64,000 nt of DNA from Hemibagrus wyckioides (taxonomy: Eukaryota > Chordata > Actinopteri > Siluriformes > Bagridae): contig NC_080710.1 of the NCBI RefSeq assembly GCF_019097595.1, forward strand, positions 29,511,780 through 29,575,779, given 5' to 3'. Below the pieces are notes generated by a model. That model ran no database searches. It was not told where the DNA came from and was given only the letters and a program-made list of their open reading frames with translations. Positions 11,472-24,552 of the stretch are shown here, one piece after another; the first letter of the stretch is position 1; each line of letters starts with the position of its first letter. Position numbers and translations under genes: made by a program.

Positions 11472-11485
11472 GAGAGAGAGAGAGA
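11400..11485. repeat. Alternating CG tract followed by (GA)n
   Basis: A GCGAGCGAGCGCGCGCGCGG block, capable of Z-DNA, runs straight into a GA tract of about 60 bases with one GGA break. Both non-B forms side by side are unusual for AT-rich surroundings. Confidence 0.85.
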
Positions 11486-11718
11486 ATCTAATACTTCTTA
11501 CAATCTTCTATTTCATACTCAAACATATTTTCGCAATTAGTGAGTCGAAAATGTGCTCATTTTCCTGTGATGCACTTGACATGTGTTTCCCTCTATGGCT
11601 GAAACAAGACGTTGATTTTTAATTTTAAGCAAATACAGATTTTTTTTTGCAGTTAAATAAAAATATCACGAAGGAAGTTAATTATTCTATCATTATTAAA
11701 ATATATTGTCTATATTCA

Positions 11719-11733
11719 ATTTAGACGCTTAAC

Positions 11734-11813
<80 letters not shown>

Positions 11814-11828
11814 GTTAAGCGTCTAAAT
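11719..11828. repeat. Perfect 110-bp AT-rich palindrome
   Basis: The left arm ATTTAGACGCTTAACCAAC (11719-11737) is matched exactly by its reverse complement at 11810-11828. Everything between is an alternating AT run, so the whole segment is one inverted repeat centred near 11773. It could extrude as a long cruciform. Human palindromic AT-rich repeats of this kind are known breakage hot spots. Confidence 0.9.
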
Positions 11829-11835
11829 ATTGCTG

Positions 11836-11909
<74 letters not shown>

Positions 11910-11918
11910 CAGCAATAT
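11827..11918. repeat. Second AT-rich inverted repeat, directly adjacent
   Basis: ATATTGCTG at 11827-11835 is inverted as CAGCAATAT at 11910-11918, with about 65 bases of AT between. The junctions (TTATATA versus TATATGTAC) make this copy imperfect. It overlaps the end of the preceding palindrome by two bases. Confidence 0.8.
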
Positions 11919-13725
11919 ATATATTCCCCTGAAATGTGTGGTACTGTATGCTAATATAATATGACTATGACTTATGACACCATTTTTCCATCCCTTATGG
12001 CACTATGCAAGTAATACGTCTACAATTTGCATTTAATTTAAAAAATGACCCATTTCATAAAAAGTATATATGTAAGCACAAATCGTTTGATGCTTTATTG
12101 AACATATACGCCAAAAAAAGTTCATCAAGCGCAAATCAGAATTTAATTACATATAGCCTATAGCATGCATAATTCAGCAGGGCAAATATCAAACAAGTTT
12201 AATTATAAAAATTTCCATATTGCCCATCTTTATTATCGCTGCGTTAGAAGCGTTAGAAGAAATGTGATTGGCTATAGGCTCGGTCCTGCACATTATTCTG
12301 TACATCAGCATAACAGCACCAGCAACAAAACACAACATCAATCAAAGCAGCAGCTCCACAAGCAGCTTCACAATAATACAATAATAACGATAATGAAAAG
12401 TAAAAAGTAATGAAATCGCTTTTTTATGGCGACATCAGATTTGTGTAAGTGAGCTATACATCATCCTCCTGAGCCAGCTATAATGAATGAGAGGAATATG
12501 CACTTAACACATTAAGTGTTGCTGTAATATAATTAATCATCACTTGCTTCATATATCTTATTATATCTTATTTATCACATGTGCATGGGTGTTGGGTGGT
12601 GGGTGTGTCTGGGGGAGTAAATGGCTTGAGAAAACCACAGGTATGGATTTTATTTTATGTGTACATGAGGATAAAGAGAAAGTGGTGTCTGTTTCCATAA
12701 AACTGGGAGAAGGAATTCCAAGCTGTATCCTAGATTGGGAAAGGAAAGGATCCCTATTGGGAAAGTTGTTAACACATGACAAGGACAGAAATTCGCAAAC
12801 CTTTTTTTTTTTGAACGTGAAATTCAAGCAAATCCATGTCTTGGTTTGTGATCGGTTTGTTTCAGAAGATTTTGCTGTTCTGTCTTTATAAAAGTGAACT
12901 GTGGAAACTTTCTTCACTCTTATATACACACACACACGCACACACCCTCATAACTAAACCAGGATCGCAGATCTCAAATCATAAAGCATGAAATTCGGGA
13001 GATTTCGCATGGTCATAATTCACTGCCAGTCACCGCGTAAATGGCAGTGCTACATCATGATCAGGCTGGGTAATACTATATGTTCAGGCAAAGAGGTGTA
13101 CTTACTGCCTGTGCACCCTGCTGCTGGAGGACATGCACTCCCCATCTTCTACCCGCGCACATCTGCGCTGCACAAACCCCAACCTCTAGAGCTGAAAAAA
13201 AATCCCTCGTATGTTGGATAAAGAGATAAATAGCACCTTTGGAAGTTGGGAATCACTCTAGGTATATAAAAGGAATGTGTATGCAGTGAACAGTGATATA
13301 TATATGGAATGTACAGCGGTATAATGGGCATCATTATCATTAACCTTGCTTTCTGTTTCTTTACAAAGTGTTCTGACATTTCTTTTAAAACTAGCAGTGA
13401 TAGACACGTTTAACACATGTTTTTAATCATTATTTATTATTTTTTTAAATCAGTTTTGTTTTTGTAGATCTTCATTGAAAAACAAAACTTTCTGATCTGG
13501 ACAAGATCTTAAAATTTTTGGTCTGGTATTTTGAAAGCCTTGAACCAGAAATTCTGAACCATGTCAAGAACTTCCATAAACCTGAACCAAATGAAAGTTT
13601 CTAATTCTAATAAATGTTTCTGTGTCAGAGTTTTTGATATGAATAAATTGTTGCATATATTACATATGATTTTGTCAGAATTCAGTGAATACCAAATTTT
13701 TGTACCACAAATATCAATGTTCACT

Positions 13726-13727
<2 letters not shown>

Positions 13728-13803
<76 letters not shown>

Positions 13804-13828
13804 GTATATATATATGTGTGTGTGTGTA
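13728..13828. repeat. (AT)n with flanking (GT)n
   Basis: About 75 bases of AT followed by TACGTATATATATGTGTG. Both strands read open as YI repeats; neither is a gene. Confidence 0.95.
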
Positions 13829-14212
13829 ATATAAGTTTATTGCAATTTTCCCTAATTGGCATTTCATTATATATTTTTGACAAAAACGAATGATCCAGGA
13901 AAACAAACAAACAAACAAACAAAATTCAAAGTTCACCATTGGCCGCACGGTTAGCATGAAGGTTTTACAGGAATTGTAACCACAATTGAAAAATTTCATA
14001 ATACTATAATCGTAAGAAGAGTGGTGGAAACTAATCCGGCCTCTTTAAATATTCATAAACTCGTCTATGCTGATTAAAAGTATGTCTATTTATAATTTAA
14101 GTCATAATATAAAATCATATCTCTGAAAACCTGCCGGAAAAGGAAACAACACCGTAGAATACAATATAGCAAAAAATAAATAAAAATAAAAAATAAAATA
14201 AAATAAAATAAT

Positions 14213-14275
14213 AATAGAATAGAATAGAATAGAATAGAATAGAATAGAATAGAATAGAATAGAATAGAATAGAAC
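14213..14275. repeat. (AATAG)n pentanucleotide array
   Basis: About 12 perfect units, with decayed AATAG/AACAG units continuing to about 14490. This suggests a longer array that has eroded on its right side. Confidence 0.9.
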
Positions 14276-14697
14276 AGAATGTGTATTATGAAATCAATAT
14301 GCAAAAAACACCATCACATTGAATAGAATTCTATAGAATTGAATCGGAGGAATGGACTGAAATAAAGTAGAAGAGAATACAGTAGAGTTGCACAATAACA
14401 GGTAGAATAGAATAGAATAGAATAGAGCATTTTTAGAACAGAGCAAAGCAAAAATAAAGAACGGCACAATAGAACAGAATAGTAAAGAGTAAAATAGGAT
14501 TTTTTTTGTTATTATGAACTCACATTACAAGAAGACATGCTTATTGTTGTAAAAAAAAATAGGAAAAAAACCTTAAAGAGCTACTGTATCATCATACATC
14601 ATAAAGTGCAAAATGTTTTTAAAATGCAAATGTGCATCGATAACGGGACGTTTTAAGTCATTGGTTTCTTTGCACTATTTCACACGACTCCTTGGTA

Positions 14698-14735
14698 ATG
14701 TGCGCGCGCGCATGTGTGTGTGCGTGCGTGTGTGC

Positions 14736-14773
<38 letters not shown>
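14698..14773. repeat. (GC)/(GT)n alternating purine-pyrimidine tract
   Basis: GTGCGCGCGCGCATGTGTG grades into a GT array. The whole tract is alternating purine-pyrimidine apart from one GCGGTG break, a Z-DNA candidate. Confidence 0.85.
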
Positions 14774-14776
<3 letters not shown>

Positions 14777-15446
14777 GAGTAGCAGTGGGAGCGTCGTTCG
14801 TGTGATCAACGTAGCAGCACCGCAGACTTTTGGGTCATTTCTTCATCTCCCGCAGAAAAAAGACATTATGCCACTCCCTATTGACATACCCCGCAATATT
14901 TGTCAAACATTCTGAAATTACAAATTAATGAAATGTACCACGACCCTCCAATATCACCCTAATGAACACGAGCTGTTTTGCCGATATTTTTCTTTGACAC
15001 GTCTTTTTTATGTTTAATGTCTTTTGCTTGGTCACGGTCTATTAAGTAGTTTTACATTGAGAGGACTGGCCTCCGTCACAGTGACACTCACCTACAGGAA
15101 ATAAACCGAGCCCAGAAATAGATAAAAGCAATCGTTTTTCTGCAAAAAAAAATTCTTATTCTTGTTGTTGTAACAGTTGTTTGTTGTCTCGCGGTTATTT
15201 TTTATTATTTTGGACTTTTTTTCCCCCCTGATTGCTTTATGCTCCACGCGGATAAGAACAGATGAAGCTGCGATGCTGGCCTTCAGGCTGTACACTAACA
15301 TGTGGAGGTGATGTGTGTTGAGGAGGTGAGAGGCCTTGAGCAGAATGTGACCAGCACCTGCGTGCAGTTAAAGAGAAAAAAAGAGAAAGGAAAACCAGGG
15401 TTCAATATTAATCACGACCAAACAGTGTGTCATTCAAATGGTGTTC

Positions 15447-15486
<40 letters not shown>

Positions 15487-17059
15487 CGTGGCCGGTGTTG
15501 TTTCAACTATAATTAGACGTTAGTACATTTTGGACGGTCGTTTCAAGTGTCACGCATTTCTCATGATGTATATAAAAAAACAATGGTAACACTGGTGTCT
15601 ATATTTGACCAAAGCAAAACACAGTCTCTTTATATATGTCTCAGTAATAACTATTTCAAGATGTTTATTTCTCTAGATAGAACAGAACAAAAGCATGTTT
15701 AGTTTAATATATTTAATACCAGCAGCATGGGATTAGAAGAATAAGGCACGAAATTTTTATCCGAGTCTTGAGGAAGCGGTTCTAGGCAGAACAGCAGCAA
15801 CGGGAAAAACAACATTATAACATCATCATCACCATCATTGTTAATAATAAATAAATAAATAAATAAATAAATAGGAACAGCAAAATATTTCTTTTATTCT
15901 AAAAACATTTCCTTTTACGGTTACAAAAACACTTAAATTTCTCTTTATTTTTAAGGCTCTCAAATCATCAGAAAAAAATGAACAGAATATAATATATGCC
16001 AAGATTTTCCCCCTTTGCTCCAGAGTTAATTCATCAAAAGAAACTTTCTATAAGTTTTTTTTTTCCTTGTCCATTCCATATAAAGAAAGATTTCAATAAT
16101 AAGTCGACCACTGTGACATTCTTTGCACTTAGGCTATTTTTCATAATACCCCTTTTGTGTGGCTGAGGAAACTCCACAGACAAGGAACTGAGATTTCCCA
16201 CTATTACAATTCGATCAGATGCAGTGTTAACTATCGTCTAAAGCATGCCGATAGAATTAGACGCTAAATCTTTGTTCAAACAAAACACAACAATGCAAAA
16301 CAAAACAAAAAATAATAATAAATGGCTACATAAATCACGTTTCTTTCAGAAACAAGGTAAGAATGTTTCTTTTGTTTATATATTCTAATCATTTCTAGAG
16401 TGCTTTATACTACATGTAGTGCTTCTGTTTCTGAACCAATGGTGGCTGTCTAATTTCTGAACATAATTAGCTATAAGCTTCAAATCAATTGTTTCCCGGG
16501 CTCAGTGAGACTCCAAGAAGAGAGAGAGAACTGATTTTTTTTGTTCATGTGTGAAAGCAGGAAGTAGTCTTACCTGTCATTCATTAAGAGGACAAAAACC
16601 TCAATAGACAGAGGAAGCTGGATTGGATCTGCTTGTTATTACCTGCCGTGCAAATTAAGGACTTAGTTGTTGCTTTAAGCTGTCAATTTGCTCTCAGCAG
16701 CAATAATTGACCTTGTGAAGAAATAACGGAAGCAATGATATCATATTCATAAATCGGGGAAAAAACAAACTGACCTTATTCGAATTTACATACTAAATTA
16801 GTGCAATGGAATTTTACCCGGAGAAAAACAAACAAAAAAAACAAACAAACAAATAAATAAATAAAAAAAACATGCAATTTTTAAGTTATCCTTTAAAAAT
16901 GCAGAAAAAAATCAGTGTTGCATTGATCAGATGTTAAACTGTGGAGAAGATATTAACACATATGCAGTGCTTCTTTCTTTATTTCTTTAAACGAAATTCC
17001 TACTTGACTCTTAAGATTAACTTGTTTTTTCATGCAATGGACTCGCGATCTAAATAAAA

Positions 17060-17099
<40 letters not shown>

Positions 17100-17416
17100 A
17101 GCTGGAAAGTGATTTGACCTTTTTTGTATGGTCTTGTTCTTTCAAGTTTGTCTTAAGCACAAAGGACGTGCGCTGCCGTGACATGGTCTTTATCATTACA
17201 TATATATATATATCCTCAGGATCTCAAGCAGGACCTCAAAACATTTATAAAAAGGTAGAAAATATTATTTTGCGTATCTTTGTATTTTTTTAAACAAATA
17301 TACCCCCCCCAAAAGGTGAAAATAAGGAAGTTAGAAAGTGTTAAATTGTTGGACACCCAGGGGAAGGGATGCCGTGTGTGTGTTTTTAAAGGTTAAATGA
17401 GTTGTTCCGACTACCG

Positions 17417-17462
<46 letters not shown>

Positions 17463-18056
17463 GAGAGAGAGAGATTTATTTCTGGGTATGAACATAAACG
17501 GAGCATAAGACCGAGATCTCTTGGATAGACTGAGCTTCTTACATCATGCCAAATTCACATTAAAACCTTTGCTGCGGCAAATAATTTCTGAAAAATTATA
17601 ACGGAAATGGATGACCCTGTGTGTGTGTGTGTTTAGGTTATAATCTGTTAGAACGTCAGAAGCTCTTTGTCTGTCTGTCTGTCTGTCTATCTGTCTAACC
17701 CTGTCGTTTGCACTTCCACAAAATAATATTTCTTTTAAAAAATATATGTATGTATGTAGAAAATATGAATATTGTGATTATTCAGACGGCAACCCCAGAC
17801 TCCGCCAGTGGACTTTAATTTCGTTGATTTTTGTTCTACACTGTTGCTTTACATTTTTCATTTGCACCTTGATTATTAAAACTGTTGGCATGAGGATGAG
17901 GTGTGTCTGGGGTTTGTTTATATACTTCTGGAGGAAACGTATCTTTCGTAATTTATGTATAATATCATGAAGCGTTTTGTAAGCGCAGGTAATACAACAT
18001 GGAGTTTCAAATAGGGGAGGTATAACATAACGTTGGATGAATGAATGTGCAGTTGA

Positions 18057-18061
<5 letters not shown>

Positions 18062-18106
<45 letters not shown>
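18062..18106. repeat. (GA)n microsatellite
   Basis: About 22 units. No gene nearby. Confidence 0.9.
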
Positions 18107-18109
<3 letters not shown>

Positions 18110-18808
18110 AGAGAGGGAGTAACCTGATGATTGCGCCTATAATTCAGAGAGAGAACCATGAAAGTTGACACCAGACACATAAAAGCTGCATGTCAAAATG
18201 AATGCTTGCTCCGGGATGCCATATTAAAGCCAGAGCCAACAGGGCAACAGGAATCTCCGGAATCCCGTATCAAATTGGCTATAATAAAACTCTATTATGA
18301 TTTTACAATTACACTTTTATAGCGTGGCTTAGCCTTGTTTTTACAATTAAGATTCGTTTATGTCAACTACTTGGTCTAAACGAGGCCAGTTTGGACTTAT
18401 TTCGGCTAATTGGAAGATTTGGAAAAGTGATCATATCATTTGTTTGTTTACTCGTTCTTTGGTGGAAATCTAAAGGCGAGCAATATCATTCACTCATTTT
18501 TTACTTAGTACTCAGTGATACGATGCACTATTCAGAGTGAAAACAGAAATATCAGTCTTGCAAAGAGGCGCGAGAGGGGAGGGAAATGAGTTCTGCTATC
18601 CATGAGGTCAATGCGCCCCGAATGGCTTTCTGACCCAAATACATTCTAGACACTAACTAACTAACACTACTCCAGAGCACGCTCCCCGAATGACTGCAGC
18701 ATGCTTCCACCTATAAATAAAGTGCAGGAATGATTTCCAGTGACAGGTGTCATAAATTTTTGGCAACAGAGTAAGAGTGCACGAAAGAGGACGGTTGAAA
18801 ATTCGTTC

Positions 18809-18928
18809 GTTCATTCATTCATTCATTCATTCATTCATTCATTCACTGACCTCATTATCCTGTCAGGGACAAGGTAGATCTGAAGCTCATGACAGTTAAC
18901 ACACACTGTACTTAATCAATTAATCAAT

Positions 18929-18971
<43 letters not shown>

Positions 18972-18972
18972 T
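18809..18972. repeat. (ATTC)n and (TTTA)n arrays
   Basis: ATTC units at 18809-18845 and TTTA units at 18929-18972, separated by about 80 bases of unique sequence. Confidence 0.9.
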
Positions 18973-19078
18973 GAATTCAGTGCTTATCTTTCACCTTTAA
19001 AAACGCGTTACAAGTACTAAAAGTACCTTTGATACATACAAAAACCCTTATTTCAGACACACCGGGCTAAAAGTAGGG

Positions 19079-19080
<2 letters not shown>

Positions 19081-19118
<38 letters not shown>

Positions 19119-19141
19119 TATCGTAAGTGTTGTTGATGTAC

Positions 19142-19194
<53 letters not shown>

Positions 19195-19195
19195 T
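19081..19195. repeat. Two (TTA)n arrays
   Basis: Arrays at 19081-19114 and 19142-19195 are split by a short unique spacer containing GTAAGTGTTG. Confidence 0.9.
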
Positions 19196-20203
19196 AGAAT
19201 TGTAAGAGACAGAGAAAGACTATAAGATATTTAAGAAAGCAATAGGGAGATGGGGATATGAAGACTGAAGTAAGGGAAAGAGATAACGGAGAAAGATTTT
19301 GGGAGAATAGAGGGATGAAGAGAGGAAAAGAAACGGGCCTCCAACACCTCCTCCTCCTCCTCCTCCTCCAGCTTTAATTCATTGTATGATTTCTACAGTA
19401 GCGACCTGCTGCTCCGCCAAAGAGTTTAAAAGCGGCGAAAAGCAGCTGAAGTTAACTAGAGGCGCGGACATCAGCAGAATCAACAATATTTGTATTCATT
19501 TGGAGAAAGGAATGGTTTGGACAACAAGACAAAACCAAACAAAGCCGGGCGAAAAAGCGCCCATGAATAGTGGCTATTGTTCATGGCTTTTAGGCTCTGA
19601 TTCAGCATGTCATAACCCCCACGAAGAAGAAAACATCAATATTCAGAGGGAAAGGAGAAGTTTCTATGGCAAAGCAAAGACATTTTAGTGCATAACAGAT
19701 CTGGAGGAGAAATAAGAGGGAGAGAAGAAAGAGGGAAAAATGAAAGAGATCAAAGTGAGCGCTCTTGGGAGTGTGGATGGCTCTGTGAATCAAAGATGGA
19801 CGGCGGTGTTGACTTTTAGAAGCACTTTGGCAAGACTGTCAGTCCCCTTTTCCACGGCAGGGTAGAGAGCCAAAGCCTGAAGCCTCGGTGCCTCAACTAG
19901 AGAAAGCGACTCAGTAACAGACCGAGTTCTGCTCTGAACACTGTCCCCCCCCACCCCTCTTCTTTATTTTCTGGGCGATATGTCAAAGACAGAGGGTTGT
20001 GTAATGATTTGGCAACCTGTACTGGCTAAAATGCCTGGATATCATGTTAATAAATTTACACTTAGTTTAAATTTTGTAGTTTTTTCCACCTTGGTAGCGC
20101 CTCACTGTTTTGCAAACTTAAGTACATAAATCATTTTGTGCGTAATCCAAAAAAAATGAAAAAGAAAGAACGAAAGAATAAAGAAATCCTTCTAATTCCA
20201 ACG

Positions 20204-20234
<31 letters not shown>

Positions 20235-20845
20235 TGTTGACTGGGTTACTCATCGTACAAGCCGGCTAACATGCGTTGTAATGCCCTAAGTAAACAGCAC
20301 AGAGGATAAGAGCGGCGCTTTTTGTCGGGATACAACAGCTGTCCGGCCCTCTATTGTAGTGCTACACAGTGACCCGAGTCTGCCCTTCTGCCCTGCTTAA
20401 CCAGCTCACTGCACCAGAACACGGGCAAAGTGTGCATGCATGCAGCCCCAGTGCCTGGCAGATACACAGCGTTTCTATACACGACACACACACACACACA
20501 CACACACACAGTGTGCGTTCATTTTTGTACAAGGGGTGCAATATACTGTTCCATATATCAATAAAGGATCAAACAAAAACAAACATAGATGAATGAATAT
20601 GAACAAAAAATCATTTTAAATATCACGTCTATTGTCCTGAATAACCTAAATACTCATGTTACAATATTTTACCCAGTTAATAATTTTCAATCAGATAGAA
20701 TTTTGCAAATTAAACAAAACTCTAAGTACATGAACAAGTGTGAGGGTGTGTTTTTGTTAGAGATTTTAAGCACTTCTCTTCATAGCTGTAAAATGGGTTG
20801 TGGTACATAAATGTTGCCATAATTATTCTGCTAATTTGTAATAGC

Positions 20846-20890
<45 letters not shown>

Positions 20891-20891
20891 C
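20846..20891. repeat. (CAA)n microsatellite
   Basis: About 15 perfect units; reads as poly-Gln in one frame but without any gene context. Confidence 0.9.
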
Positions 20892-21002
20892 CATTATTTC
20901 TCCAAAATTTAGTTTATAGATATAATGCACAAGATTATTTTATTTTTATCTTATACACCAACATACAACAACAAATGTTTTTATCTATCTATCTTATTTG
21001 CA

Positions 21003-21126
<124 letters not shown>

Positions 21127-24100
21127 TGAAGGAACAGTCCGTCTCCTTTTCCTCCGATTGTTTTATCACAGCTTATTTGGGAACTGTGAGAGTAGATCAT
21201 TAAAGCCCTTTAAAGCACTGCATTAAACACTGAAGTCAGTCCTTGATGAGGTGCCAGAACAATTCAGGTCACTTAGGAAACCTGTGCAAGTTCTCACCTT
21301 CAACCCTAAACAAACACAAACACAAGTGCTTGTATGGTGCTTGGTTTGAGAATCTGGCACCAGACAAGAGAGAAAAGCAAATATGTTCAGCTTTAAAACG
21401 TGAACACCCTGAAAGACTGCATTAGAAATGGAGAGTCTGTCTTTATATCCAGGAATATTTATTGAAATATATTTATTATCATTGCTGCAAGAATATAACC
21501 AACCAGCATCAATTATTATTATTAATGAATAATATTATGCAACATCTGGAAGTCTTGTGAATAAGCACAGCACAAAATTAACATTAAAAAAAGAAATAAC
21601 ATTCTAACACACACACACACACATTTATATATTACTGGATCTATAATGTGAGTGCTAGGCATAAAAAGCATGGAAGGCAACTACAGCTGAATGCTGATGT
21701 GTGTGCGTGTGTGTGTGTGTGTGTTTCAGGATTTCCACTGGTGCTGGTGACGTGTGAAGCCTGGTTCCGTATGGCACCCTTCAGGCAGGGGCCCTTCTCC
21801 TGTCAAGCTTGGAATGGAGCCCCATGCCGAGAGCGAGGGTCCACGCACTACAGGGGAACTACACGACACTGTTGTTTCAGAATGGCCGCTTGATTTACGC
21901 TCGTCACAGCGGAAAGGGGTCATCGTGTCTCCAGACACGTAGGTGTTGACAGCCATACTGGACTGCCTTGCACCCAAACCGTGCCACCACTGCTCTTCCG
22001 CTCATGCCCAGTCTGATTTCCAACCCGTCGACTCTCTAGGCACCCTGGGGTCACCTCTGGCAGACCGGCTGTCTTGTATTTTACACTGGGCCACTTGTGA
22101 CAATAATAATGTCACTTCGCTGCTAATTAGATGTGCTAGCGATGGCTGGAAATGTAATTTAAATTTCTCTTTTTTACAGATCAAAGTGCAAAATAAATTC
22201 AATAATTCACACTCACAGAGCGGCAAATGTTAAGTTTAAATATAAGAGCTGTGTGATCTGGTAGTTGACTCATTCACACAGATGAATGGTAGTGAATTTC
22301 CACACGCAGGGAAGCTTTGTCGACTGTGCATTTCGAAGGTCACAGAGCAAACCGAATAGAGACTCGCCGCCTCCTCCCAGTCAACATTTGTCTGAGTCGT
22401 GCCGCCAGCTCTGGTGGAATTCTACATACCTAAACTTAGCACAAGGCATACAATCAATTACAGTCACAGATCTCAGATCTATTCCATGAAGACGAGGGCA
22501 TGGCACATTTGTGTAGTATGTACAGTAAAAAGCATAAATGTCCTTTCTTTTTTAGCTCCACTTCATTTCCACTGAGAATTGTGGGGTAGTTAAATGGTCA
22601 TTTTCCTAAACAGTATTTTAAGATGGGCCTATAGCAGTATGTGCTGTAATCAATGTGTGACATAAATGTTGGCTCAAAGCACTCTGCAAGTCCATTAAGC
22701 TGAAGTCACCCTCAATCTGAAGTTTTTCAGGAAATCTGTCTAATAACCAAATAATGTCTGAACAACAACAACAAAATCAAAACGGCTGTTAAGCCAAAGC
22801 TCACAGTGTGTTTTGGTGCATTCGAAATACTAGGCCTTGTTCGTTTTATATAAAGCAGCATATGTACAACATTGTCAAGCAGGCTGCCTGTAAAGTTAAT
22901 AGAGAGAGAGGGGAAGAAAGCCGAGAGAGCATGTGTGCTGCAGGGAACGCTGTGTTATATAACCACACTGCCTTTATAGCATGGCTCATGTTGGGATTAT
23001 GTCACTCGAACACTGTCACTGCGGCAGTAGGAGAAAGCACCCTGAGGTGGGCAGTATATCAACATCCCTGTTTGACATTTACAGACCAATGATCAGCACT
23101 CACAGCATTATGGGCCATACGCGGTTATGGGCCAAGGTATTTATACAGAGATATAATGCCTCATATAAAATAGTCAAGCCAGGCTCACAAATAATGCTTT
23201 ACTGTTTAGTGAGGAAGAGGTGGCATGGAAAATTTAAACTAGCTACCGTTTTCCTTCTAGCTTCCTTTTCTCTTTAAGAAAATGTCAGAACATTGATGCT
23301 CTTTATATACTGACCTAGCATTTTGGGAGTTTCTCAGTCTGCATGAACTAGAAATGAAGAAAGTTGGTTTTACATGATGTCTTTGTTCTTACACAATCAA
23401 ATCCTAAATGTTATATATGAAGTTAAACAGAGGATAATGTGCTTTATTTTAACACAAACCTAAATACAACCTTCTTTGCAAAAACACTAGTTTCACTGTT
23501 TTTTTTTTGTCTCCGACCTTTGAAAGAATAAGAAAAGAATTTCATGTATTTGTATGGAACATGATTCCAATGAGTTCATGTAGAATATCCGAAGATCATG
23601 TATAGTTTGTGGGTTTCTATAGCTTTTATTCAGGCCTGTAAACCACACTTATAACCAAAGTTTTACCTCCAGGTAGTGGCAACCCTATAAAGCAAATATA
23701 CATTAATATACAACAAACTACATTAATAATCCATCATATTATGCAGCAAGGTCAAGAGTGTTCTTAGTATGCAGTCCACTTTTGTTAGATATAATCTAGA
23801 GCCAAAAATATACTCATTAATTTCATTTGATCACAATGTACGATTTAATTTGTAGATTTCTCTAAGGAAAGAAACTTTCTCATAAAAAGTTGCTGTATTA
23901 AAATTGTGTAATAGACTTATGAAACTGATTAACTTTAAGAACTGTATAATTTCGATTTTCTGGTTTCTCGTTGCCTCCATCATCTTTATCCTCACTATGC
24001 GGGCAGATTTTCAACTGATCCGGATCTTTGGAACTTTACGATGACCCTCATTATGCCTAATGGTGTTTTTAACTGCTTATGGATTTTTAATATTCATCGC

Positions 24101-24529
24101 CTTATGCAGGTCAACAACCAAAGCAGCAACTGAAGAAAAAAAAACACAGAAAGACGAAGGGTGACAATTTGCCTGCATTTATTTTAAGTAATCTTTAAGG
24201 ATCACAATTCTACCACATGAGTTTTATTGTTTTTTTTGTTTTTTTAATCCTCCAAGGAAAAATACTTTTATTGCAAAAACAGGAAGCTCATGTTGACAGA
24301 GATATCAAGTTAATATCAAGTGCTAAAATTCTTAGTATATGTTAGTGAGGACAGAACTAACACAGAATGCAAGCATTTGTTTGACTGTGAGTGTAGTTTA
24401 AATTTTCAGGGCTCTATGGGTTACTACTGAACATATGAAGGACTCGGTAGAGATCAATCTCTAATGGCCTTTTTCTTTCCCGCTGCTGACCCCCATCCCA
24501 CCCCCACGCTGCTGGGAACAGCATGAAGG

Positions 24530-24552
24530 CCATGCATGGCTGCCATGCATGG
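24530..24552. repeat. Twin CCATGCATGG palindromes
   Basis: The 10-bp perfect palindrome CCATGCATGG occurs at 24530-24539 and 24543-24552, separated by CTG. It resembles a paired protein-binding site. About 100 bases further, ATCAAAGG, CTTTGAA and TTCAAAG occur close together (TCF/LEF-like). Confidence 0.7.

Noticed and set aside
12544..12941. Overlapping 115- and 126-codon frames on opposite strands
   Set aside because: Neither has a recognisable motif or splice context, and both being open indicates chance.
13509..13999. Long open frames of alternating Tyr-Ile
   Set aside because: They are translations of an AT array.
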